This document shows, piece by piece, positions 55,274 to 64,000 of a DNA stretch of 64,000 nucleotides. Positions within the stretch are counted from its first letter, which is position 1. Each line of letters opens with the position of its first letter. Below the pieces are notes generated by a model that was not told the origin of the DNA, made no database searches, and worked only from the letters and a program-made list of their open reading frames with translations. The translations under genes were made by a program, and so were the position numbers. This DNA is from Roseovarius litorisediminis (lineage in GTDB: Bacteria; Pseudomonadota; Alphaproteobacteria; Rhodobacterales; Rhodobacteraceae), in contig NZ_FWFL01000002.1 of assembly GCF_900172295.1 (NCBI RefSeq), forward strand, positions 496,001-560,000. Reading direction: 5' to 3'.

Positions 55274-55879
55274 ATGGGGCCGATCGACGGCGTCAATGCG
55301 GCTGCACGGCGGATGCCTGCGTGGCCCCTGTATATAATAGGTGTGTTACCTGCGATCTGGCTGGTGTGGCTGGGCGCGACCGGAGGCCTGGGTGCAGAAC
55401 CAATCAAGGCACTGGAGCGGGGTCTGGGCGAAAAGGCGTTGCAGCTTTTGGTGCTGGTTCTGGCAATTACGCCGCTGCGCCGATTTGTGGGGCTGAACCT
55501 GTTGAAGTTCCGTCGTGCTATCGGGTTGCTGGTCTTTATATATGCCGCGCTGCATCTGCTGGTCTGGCTGGTGCTGGATGTGCAGATACCGGCGCAGATC
55601 TGGGCCGACATCGTCAAGCGCCCCTATGTGACCATCGGCTTTACCGGGTTTCTGCTTTTGGTTCCGCTGGCAATGACCTCGAATAACTGGTCGGTGCGCA
55701 GGCTGGGGCCGAAATGGCGACAACTGCACAGGCTGACATATGTGGCCGCAGCTTTGGGGGGGGTGCATTATATATGGCTGGTCAAAGGTATTCAGATTGA
55801 GCCGCTGGCCTACATGGCCGTGATTCTGGGGCTTTTGGCCCTGCGCAAACGTGGCGCGCCCAGAAAACAGGCAGGCTGA
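55274..55879 (+). CDS. msrQ: MsrP heme-binding membrane subunit MsrQ
   Basis: 201 residues from the ATG at 55274, six transmembrane helices. Ferric-reductase-like core: KFRRAIGLLVFIYAALHLLVWLVLD and KWRQLHRLTYVAAALGGVHYIW, whose His residues bind b-type hemes. Delivers electrons from quinols or flavin to MsrP in the periplasm. Last gene of the msrP-(MerF-like)-(GDCCVxC)-msrQ operon. Confidence 0.93.
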   Translation: MGPIDGVNAAARRMPAWPLYIIGVLPAIWLVWLGATGGLGAEPIKALERGLGEKALQLLVLVLAITPLRRFVGLNLLKFRRAIGLLVFIYAALHLLVWLVLDVQIPAQIWADIVKRPYVTIGFTGFLLLVPLAMTSNNWSVRRLGPKWRQLHRLTYVAAALGGVHYIWLVKGIQIEPLAYMAVILGLLALRKRGAPRKQAG

Positions 55880-56220
55880 CGCGGTAAATGTCACCTGCAG
55901 GGCAAGAAAAGAATGGCGACTCACTGGAAATTTCACCGGGTAGCGCGAAAAATCCGCTTTTTGGCGGGATTACCTGGAGAAAATTCAGCGAGCGAGTCGG
56001 TTTTTTCGAGTCGGGCAGGGTGGAATCGGGTGGAATGCGGGCGATTCACCGGCAAAATCGACATGAGTCTCTATGTGAGTCTTGCTTCACTTGGGGGTAG
56101 GCTTGTGGATAACGCTATATCTTGCGTCTGCAGACGCTGCGTCGCAGCAATAATATTGCGTGAAACCCCCGAATATTGAAATCTAGTGGGCGTAAGTATC
56201 TAAAAACATGGAGAAATACA
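55880..56220. other. Intergenic region upstream of the rRNA promoter
   Basis: No gene seen. Contains direct 10-bp repeats TGGAATCGGG and TGGAATGCGG (56021 and 56031), resembling MraZ-type operator repeats, a DnaA box (56104-56112) and the palindrome CGTCTGCAGACG (56126-56137). Confidence 0.5.
56104..56112 (+). promoter_or_regulatory. Perfect DnaA box (TGTGGATAA)
   Basis: Exact 9-mer 150 bp upstream of the rRNA promoter. Could tie rRNA transcription to DnaA, or be chance. Confidence 0.45.
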
Positions 56221-56259
56221 GAAACTTGAAAAAAAGATGACGATTGATGAAAAAAGGGG

Positions 56260-56288
56260 TTGCGGGTCTGCGCATCAAACCGTAGAAC
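56260..56288 (+). promoter_or_regulatory. rRNA operon promoter
   Basis: TTGCGG (56260-56265), 17-bp spacer, TAGAAC (56283-56288), then a C-rich discriminator (CCCCCCTC). An A-rich tract (56221-56255) upstream is UP-element-like. Confidence 0.7.
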
Positions 56289-56440
56289 CCCCCTCACCGG
56301 CGGCGCAGAGATGCACCAACGGGGCGCCAGACGGACCAGACGGGCAGCAGCCAAGACGGGAAGCGAGGCACAACTAACTGAGGTAAATGAAGCGGGTTGC
56401 GCAAAAGAGATTAAGCGCTTCCGGTAGATTTTGTCTCAAC

Positions 56441-56451
56441 GCTCTTTGAAA
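56441..56451 (+). promoter_or_regulatory. boxA antitermination element in the rRNA leader
   Basis: GCTCTTTGAAA, close to the bacterial boxA consensus TGCTCTTTA, in the leader of 16S. Loads the NusB/S10 complex that keeps the polymerase from stopping. Confidence 0.75.
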
Positions 56452-56694
56452 TCGCAAGTATCTGAAGAGATATGTGGGCGGTTTGGTTCAGTTCGATGGA
56501 TCAACCTCTTCATATCAACTACCTAGGGCTTCGGCCCGATGATGGATAGTCAGCTTCACTGTTTGAACGGCTTTCGGTTTTCTTATGAAAACCAGAAGCA
56601 CATCAGACAGATAAAGACGCCATTAGGTTTCAGTAAGGCCTGATGGTGGATGTGCAGAGGTTCGAACGTCAAGGTTAAGCAAGCAATTGCTTTT

Positions 56695-58170
<1,476 letters not shown>

Positions 58171-58300
58171 TTTCCTAGCATCTTGAGCTTGCTCTTGATC
58201 GTGGAAAACTTAGCAAGATCAGCAAACAAAGCTGGTCATATTTAGAACCGGACCGTCCTCATATCTCTTCAGACAAGTTTTCAGGCCTACCGGCCTGTCT

Positions 58301-58377
<77 letters not shown>

Positions 58378-58408
58378 TGTCTTTTTCGCTGCGCGAAATT
58401 GACCTTTT

Positions 58409-58484
58409 GGGGCCTTAGCTCAGCTGGGAGAGCGCCTGATTTGCATTCAGGAGGTCAGCGGTTCGATCCCGCTAGGCTCCACCA
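58409..58484 (+). tRNA. tRNA-Ala (TGC)
   Basis: Anticodon in TTTGCATTC, acceptor GGGGCCT pairs with AGGCTCC, CCA encoded. Second spacer tRNA. Confidence 0.97.
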
Positions 58485-58850
58485 TAAATCGATTTGACCG
58501 CTAAGCACTGTATCAAGTGTTTAGCCGTCCAATCGGACGAATTGACATCGTATAGAGAGATACAAATATCAACACTGTTTGGTAATCGCGAGTAAGCGAT
58601 TTACCTCAGTTTGGTGCTTGAAGCCTTCGGGCCGATAGCAAGCATTTGACGCGATTGCTTCCTCGATCGCCCTTATGTGTGCCAGCTGAAACGAACAGAG
58701 TTGTCCAAGTCAAGTACACTAACCCGAGCAATCCAAAAGGGTTGCTCATTGTCTGGTTCCGCACGGAACCAGGCGGGAAAAGTATGACTTTTGTTCCAGA
58801 ATAAGGGCAGCGGTTTCTTACCAGCTTCCGTTGTCGCGCAAGCTAGTCTT
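58485..58850. other. 16S-23S spacer after tRNA-Ala
   Basis: No gene. About 365 bp leading to the 23S processing stem. Confidence 0.7.
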
Positions 58851-58872
58851 GCTTTTTCTGGATCAAATCAAG
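58851..58872 (+). other. 5' half of the 23S rRNA processing stem
   Basis: GCTTTTTCTGGATCAAATCA and two further bases pair with 62299-62320 with one mismatch, the long stem cut by RNase III when 23S is released. Confidence 0.85.
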
Positions 58873-59429
58873 CGCGAAAAGGGCGTTTGGTGAATGCCTT
58901 GGCAGTAAGAGGCGATGAAAGACGTGATACTCTGCGATAAGCCATGAGGAGCTGAGAATAAGCTTTGATCCATGGATTTCTGAATGGGGCAACCCACCTG
59001 ACAGTTTGTTATAATAGCCTTCGGGCTGCTTATAACTTGCTGAAACAGGTACTTAAGGACTGAATACATAGGTCTTTAAGAGCAAACCCGGAGAACTGAA
59101 ACATCTAAGTACCCGGAGGAAAGGACATCAATTGATACTCCCCTAGTAGCGGCGAGCGAACGGGGACCAGCCGAGCCATGATTGTGAATAGAACGTGTTG
59201 GGAAGCACGGCCATAGTGGGTGATAGCCCCGTATATGAAGCATGATTGGACGTATTAAGTAGGGCGGAACACGTGAAATTCTGTCTGAAGATCGGAGGAC
59301 CACCTTCGAAGGCTAAGTACTCCTTACTGACCGATAGTGAACCAGTACCGTGAGGGAAAGGTGAAAAGCACCCCGACGAGGGGAGTGAAACAGTACCTGA
59401 AACCGAACGCCTACAATCAGTCGGAGCTT

Positions 59430-60047
59430 GACTGGACTCTAATGACAATCTGCTTCATCAACATGACTGAAAAGTCTTGGAGAGAATAAGCATGTCGGAT
59501 CTTGCATTTATAACGGATGGTACCTTTGCAGTAATTGGCCTGGTTGCCGGTTTAATCGACATGGGCATTAATCATTGCCCCAACGATGGCTGCCTGACCA
59601 AAAACAAGGTACAGTCTTATGCAAGCCTCTCGGTTGGCGACACGGTGTTCCAAAAGGACACAGTCGGCGAAGAGATATACTTCCGCAGAGATACAAGTAT
59701 AGCGAATGGGCCGTTCCAATTGGCCTACGGACTTTCAGCCTCCAGCGATGGAGAGCTATGGGCCGGAATTGGCCATGTTTATACTCTCAGCAATCGGAAG
59801 AAAAACATGTTCCTGCAGCTACACGCTATGACCGGCCTTTACGAAGAGGGCGACGGCGTGGATCTGGGCGGACCGATCGAATTTCGTTCGGGCATCGAAT
59901 TCGGATATCAGAACAAATCTGGTGTGCGGATGAGTGTCGGGGCCGATCACCGCTCGAATGCAGGGCTTTACAGCGGAAACCCTGGTCTGGAAACGGTACA
60001 CTTTCGGGTGTCCATACCAACCAAATGATTGTTATTAGTGTCCAGTC
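59430..60047 (+). other. Intervening sequence (IVS) in helix 25 of 23S rRNA
   Basis: The arms GACTGGACTCTAATGACAAT (59430-59449) and ATTGTTATTAGTGTCCAGTC (60028-60047) pair over 20 bp with one U-U mismatch and one G-U pair; C59450-G60027 makes a further pair. It sits where helix 25 would be, between CAGTCGGAGCTT and TTGTGACGGCGTACC. This is the location and shape of bacterial 23S IVSs that RNase III removes without religation. Unlike common short IVSs, it is 618 nt long and contains a complete ORF. Confidence 0.93.
59492..60028 (+). CDS. PagL-like lipid A deacylase encoded inside the 23S rRNA IVS
   Basis: 178 residues from the ATG at 59492, with SD GGAGAG (59479-59484) at 7 bp; a TTG at 59477 is the alternative. 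The C-terminal half is the acyloxyacyl hydrolase / PagL family: LQLHAMTGLYEEGDGVDLGG, IEFRSGIEFGYQN, GADHRSNAGLYSGNPGLETV. His153-x-Ser155 and Glu167 keep the 2- and 14-residue spacing of the PagL triad (His126, Ser128, Glu140 in P. aeruginosa). Family: outer-membrane beta-barrel that removes the 3-O acyl chain of lipid A. The N-terminus has a hydrophobic stretch (FAVIGLVAGLIDMGI) and a Cys pair (CPNDGC) but no clear basic signal peptide. The ORF has lower GC than most of the window and some ATA and AGA codons. The stop TGA (60026-60028) enters the closing stem. Confidence 0.88.
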   Translation: MSDLAFITDGTFAVIGLVAGLIDMGINHCPNDGCLTKNKVQSYASLSVGDTVFQKDTVGEEIYFRRDTSIANGPFQLAYGLSASSDGELWAGIGHVYTLSNRKKNMFLQLHAMTGLYEEGDGVDLGGPIEFRSGIEFGYQNKSGVRMSVGADHRSNAGLYSGNPGLETVHFRVSIPTK

Positions 60048-60549
60048 TTGTGACGGCGTACCTTTTGTATAATGGGTCATCGACTTGGTCTATCTAGCAA
60101 GCTTAAGCCGTTAGGTGTAGGCGCAGCGAAAGCGAGTCTTAATAGGGCGAATGAGTTAGATGGATCAGACCCGAAACCGAGTGATCTAGGCATGACCAGG
60201 ATGAAGGTAAGGTAACACTTACTGGAGGTCCGAACCCACACCTGTTGAAAAAGGTCGGGATGAGTTGTGCCTAGGGGTGAAAGGCCAATCAAACTCGGAG
60301 ATAGCTGGTTCTCTGCGAAATCTATTTAGGTAGAGCGTCATCCGAATACCATCGGGGGTAGAGCACTGGATGGGTAATGGGGCCCCACAGGCTTACTGAT
60401 CCTAACCAAACTCCGAATACCGATGAGTACTAGATGGCAGACAGACTGCGAATGCTAACGTCCGTAGTCGAGAGGGAAACAACCCTGACCTACAGCTAAG
60501 GCCCCCAATTCATGGCTAAGTGGGAAAGCAGGTGGGACGACCAAAACAA

Positions 60550-60580
<31 letters not shown>

Positions 60581-61316
60581 TAAAGATAGCGTAACAGCTC
60601 ACTGGTCTAAATAAGTTGTCCTGCGGCGAAGATGTAACGGGGCTCAAGCCATGAGCCGAAGCTTAGGATGCCGTAAGGCATGGTAGCAGAGCGTAGTGTG
60701 ACATAGTTCCATTCCTCCTTAGCACCGTTCGCGGTGCATTGGAGGACCGGAGCTTTCGATGAAGCCGGGGCGTGAGCCATCCGGTGGAGAGATCACTAGT
60801 GAGAATGATGACATGAGTAGCGACAAACAGTGTGAGAGACACTGTCGCCGAAAGTCCAAGGGTTCCTGCTTAAAGCTAATCTGAGCAGGGTAAGCCGACC
60901 CCTAAGGCGAGGCCGAAAGGCGTAGTCGATGGGAACCAGGTTAATATTCCTGGGCCAGGAAGTAGTGACGGATCTCGAGGGTAGTTCATCCTAATCGGAT
61001 TGAATGGGCTGCTTAGAGGTTCCTGGAAATAGCTCTTCCGCTAGATCGTACCCTAAACCAACACAGGTGGACTGGTAGAGAATACCAAGGCGCTTGAGAG
61101 AACCACATTTAAGGAACTCGGCAAAATACCTCCGTAAGTTCGCGAGAAGGAGGCCCGATTGAAACGCAAGTTTTGGTCGGGGGCACAAACCAGGGGGTGG
61201 CGACTGTTTACTAAAAACACAGGGCTCTGCGAAGTCGCAAGACGACGTATAGGGTCTGACGCCTGCCCGGTGCCTGAAGGTTAAAAGGAGAGGTGAGAGC
61301 CTTGAATTGAAGCCCA

Positions 61317-61399
<83 letters not shown>

Positions 61400-61654
61400 C
61401 GACTTCCCCGCTGTCTCAAATGTGGACTCAGCGAAATTGAATTGCCTGTCAAGATGCAGGCTTCCCGCGGTTAGACGGAAAGACCCCGTGCACCTTTACT
61501 ACAGCTTCACACTGGCATTAGGCCGAACATGTGCAGGATAGGTGGTGGGCTTTGAAGCAGGAACGCTAGTTTCTGTGGAGCCTCCCTTGAGATACCACCC
61601 TTGTTCTGCTTGATGTCTAACCGCGGTCCGTTATCCGGATCCGGGACCCTGTGT

Positions 61655-61689
<35 letters not shown>

Positions 61690-61827
61690 GCGTAACGGAG
61701 GCGCGCGAAGGTTGGCTCAGAGCGGTCGGAAATCGCTCGTTGAGTGCAATGGCAGAAGCCAGCCTGACTGCGAGACTGACAAGTCGAGCAGAGTCGAAAG
61801 ACGGCCATAGTGATCCGGTGGTCCCGA

Positions 61828-61881
<54 letters not shown>

Positions 61882-62298
61882 ACTGCCCAAGAGTCCATAT
61901 CGACGGCAGTGTTTGGCACCTCGATGTCGGCTCATCTCATCCTGGGGCTGGAGCAGGTCCCAAGGGTACGGCTGTTCGCCGTTTAAAGAGGTACGTGAGC
62001 TGGGTTTAGAACGTCGTGAGACAGTTCGGTCCCTATCTGCCGTGGGTGTAGGATACTTGAGAGGAGTTGCCCCTAGTACGAGAGGACCGGGGTGAACGAA
62101 CCACTGGTGGACCTGTTGTGGCGCCAGCCGCAGTGCAGGGTAGCTATGTTCGGACAGGATAACCGCTGAAGGCATCTAAGCGGGAAGCCCCCCTCAAAAC
62201 AAGGTATCCCTGAGGACCGTGGTAGACCACCACGTCGATAGGCCGGAGATGTAAGCGCAGCAATGCGTTCAGTTGACCGGTACTAATTGTCCGATAGG

Positions 62299-62320
62299 CT
62301 TGATTTGATCCAGTAAAAGC
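62299..62320 (+). other. 3' half of the 23S rRNA processing stem
   Basis: Pairs with 58851-58872; see that entry. Confidence 0.85.
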
Positions 62321-62393
62321 CAGACTTTTACGGATAATCAAAAGCATACACACCATAATCAGCGTACGTGACTTGGATTTAAGGATTTTTCTC

Positions 62394-62512
62394 GGTTTGG
62401 TGGTCATAGCACAAGCGAAACACCCGGTCCCATCCCGAACCCGGCCGTTAAGCGCTGTAGCGCCGATGGTACTGCATCTTAAGATGTGGGAGAGTAGGTC
62501 ACCGCCAAACCT
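62394..62512 (+). rRNA. 5S ribosomal RNA
   Basis: From GGTTTGGTGGTC to CACCGCCAAACCT, which pair as helix I. GAAACACCCGGTCCCATCCC is the conserved loop B region. Length about 119 nt. Confidence 0.93.
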
Positions 62513-62575
62513 AGTAAAATCCTTAAGTTGTATCTCTCTGTCGATGAATTTGCAAATTTCGCACTACATGTTGCC

Positions 62576-62601
62576 CCGCACCTTGCGCGGTTTTTCTTTT
62601 T
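62576..62601 (+). terminator. Putative terminator after 5S
   Basis: CCGC (62576-62579) and GCGG (62587-62590) form a short stem followed by TTTTTCTTTTT (62591-62601). The stem is short, so read-through into the agmatinase gene is possible. Confidence 0.55.
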
Positions 62602-62643
62602 GCCCCACCGTCTGTGTGAACCGCAGAGGGATACGAGGGTAAA

Positions 62644-63624
62644 ATGGCCAAAGAACATGACGCAAGCATGATGCAGAACCTCTATTGGTGGGGCATCCCG
62701 ACATTGTTCCGTTGCCCGAACGAGCCTGCCGAAGGCAAGGATATCGTGCTGGCCGGTGTGCCGCATTCGACTGGAAACGGCACAACCGAGCGCGACCAGC
62801 ATCTAGGGCCACGCGCGGTGCGGAATGTATCCTGCCTGCAGCGGCGCGTGCATGGGGAGATCGGGATAAACCCGTGGGAAAAAGCGAAAATTTCCGATAT
62901 AGGTGACGTTCCGTTTCCACGTGCGAACGATAATGAACATTGTATTCAGCAGATCACCGACTTCTATAAAGACGTTGATGCTGCAGGCGCCCGACCCGTG
63001 TCGATTGGGGGCGATCATTCGATCACCGGGGGTATCCTGCAAGCTCTTGGGGGTGGAAATCTCTCCAACGGAGAGGCTGTCTCCCTGCTGCATCTGGATG
63101 CCCATACGGATGTGTTTACGAAAGTTGATCATTTTCTAGGCGCTGAAAAATCGGCCGCCCATTGGGGCGCGTATCTTGCCGATCAGGGTCAGGTGGATCC
63201 CAGTACCTCCATGCAGATCGGTCTGCGGGGGCACCCGAGGACATTGGATTGGCTGCAACCCAGTTATGACTATGGCTATAACGTTGTGACCATGAAAGAA
63301 TATCGCTCTCGCGGGGCGTTGGATGTGATCCAGCAAATCAAAACAGTGCTGGATGGCAGACCGGTTTACATCACCTTCGATCTGGATTGCCTTGATGCCG
63401 CTGTCGCCCCGGCCGTTTCGAACATCGAACCAGGCGTGACCGGGTTTTCGATGGATGAGGCGATAGAGTTGCTGCATGCAGTGCGGGGAATGAACATCGT
63501 GGGCGGGGATGTCGTCTGCCTGATGCCGACCAAGGACAGCCCAAACCAGATCACCGCCATGGTCGCTGCGGCGGTTATGTTCGAAATGGTGTCGATGATT
63601 GCGGAAAGCATGCCGATGGCATAA
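62644..63624 (+). CDS. Agmatinase/arginase (ureohydrolase) family protein
   Basis: 326 residues. Binuclear Mn site: SIGGDHSIT near residue 121, LLHLDAHTDVF near 150, TFDLDCLDAAVAPAV near 245. The family hydrolyses agmatine, arginine or related guanidino compounds to urea plus an amine. The DAHTD and FDLDCLD forms are those of agmatinase-like enzymes, but guanidinobutyrase or similar cannot be excluded. It stands between 5S and tRNA-fMet, where Rhodobacterales operons usually have no protein gene, with a weak promoter at best, so it may be partly expressed from the rRNA operon. Confidence 0.9.
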   Translation: MAKEHDASMMQNLYWWGIPTLFRCPNEPAEGKDIVLAGVPHSTGNGTTERDQHLGPRAVRNVSCLQRRVHGEIGINPWEKAKISDIGDVPFPRANDNEHCIQQITDFYKDVDAAGARPVSIGGDHSITGGILQALGGGNLSNGEAVSLLHLDAHTDVFTKVDHFLGAEKSAAHWGAYLADQGQVDPSTSMQIGLRGHPRTLDWLQPSYDYGYNVVTMKEYRSRGALDVIQQIKTVLDGRPVYITFDLDCLDAAVAPAVSNIEPGVTGFSMDEAIELLHAVRGMNIVGGDVVCLMPTKDSPNQITAMVAAAVMFEMVSMIAESMPMA

Positions 63625-63770
63625 TTGATCTGGCACCCGACAGCCTTGTCTTCCTGCAAAACACATTGAGTTTTTTGGAGTTTTCCCCGATGGCTTGTTT
63701 TTTGTAAAAAAAACGCCATTTTGCCATTGCAGAGCTTGGCATGGGGTACTAGATAGACCATCTAGATTGG

Positions 63771-64000
<230 letters not shown>

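Noticed and set aside
58990..59080. Possible second IVS in 23S helix 9
   Set aside because: The loop is only a short hairpin of normal size; no long insert there.
59575..60072. 165-codon overlapping frame inside the IVS
   Set aside because: Out of frame with the PagL-like ORF and runs through the closing stem; composition is a frame-shifted shadow.

Overview
The window comes from an alphaproteobacterium of the Rhodobacterales, most likely the Roseobacter group. The evidence is the 16S/23S sequence type, the order 16S - tRNA-Ile - tRNA-Ala - 23S - 5S - (tRNA-fMet), the high GC content, the uvrC/pgsA/moaD/moaE neighbourhood, and Rhodobacterales-type forms of DinB, L36 and other proteins. Genes are dense and on both strands. 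Most are chromosomal housekeeping or metabolic genes, with an accessory surface-glycan patch at 45.8-52.2 kb and the edge of an integrated element at the right end.

Layout. 0-2.7 kb: the end of a GGDEF protein, then a leftward envelope-stress operon (EF-hand/His-rich protein, ECF sigma factor, probable anti-sigma protein, periplasmic metal-resistance-type protein). 2.9-10.3 kb: DUF983, Nudix, EamA, fatty-acid desaturase, DUF2061 and XRE genes, then an operon of a DSBA-like isomerase, a hybrid histidine kinase and an OmpR-type regulator. 10.5-18.0 kb: a complete Liv-type ABC importer (two permeases, two ATPases, binding protein) led by an acyl-CoA ligase and holding one extra small membrane protein. 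18-26 kb: a duplicated-domain protein, a PaaK-like ligase, a pseudo-caspase with peptidoglycan-binding domains, rpmJ, tRNA-Val, an N-formylglutamate amidohydrolase, dinB, a Nudix gene and pyrF. 26.6-45.5 kb: clpB with a heat-shock-type promoter, SCP2, moaE-moaD-pgsA, a CoA-ligase/enoyl-CoA hydratase pair, uvrC, SDR, CaCA antiporter, sppA, ABC-2 exporter, EamA, CaiB, smpB, sseA and an aromatic aminotransferase.

45.8-52.2 kb carries large mosaic proteins (hydrolase-like plus glycosyltransferase, sulfotransferase-like, glycosyltransferase plus methyltransferase, asparagine-synthetase-like) that look like a cell-surface glycan modification set. 52.4-55.9 kb has an FMN glutamate-synthase-like protein, then msrP and msrQ, with a MerF-like gene and a GDCCVxC gene inserted between them in one tightly overlapping operon.

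56.2-63.8 kb is an rRNA operon with promoter, boxA, 16S, tRNA-Ile, tRNA-Ala, 23S and 5S, then an agmatinase-family gene and tRNA-fMet. The most striking feature of the window is in the 23S gene. Helix 25 is replaced by a 618-nt intervening sequence closed by a near-perfect 21-bp stem (a typical RNase III substrate). Inside it is an intact 178-codon ORF with its own Shine-Dalgarno site. Its protein is PagL-like (lipid A 3-O-deacylase), with the His-x-Ser...Glu triad at the family's exact spacing. If excised, the intervening RNA could itself be the mRNA of an outer-membrane enzyme, produced at rRNA levels. At the right edge, the end of a serine recombinase gene runs antisense into tRNA-fMet, marking an integrated mobile element.
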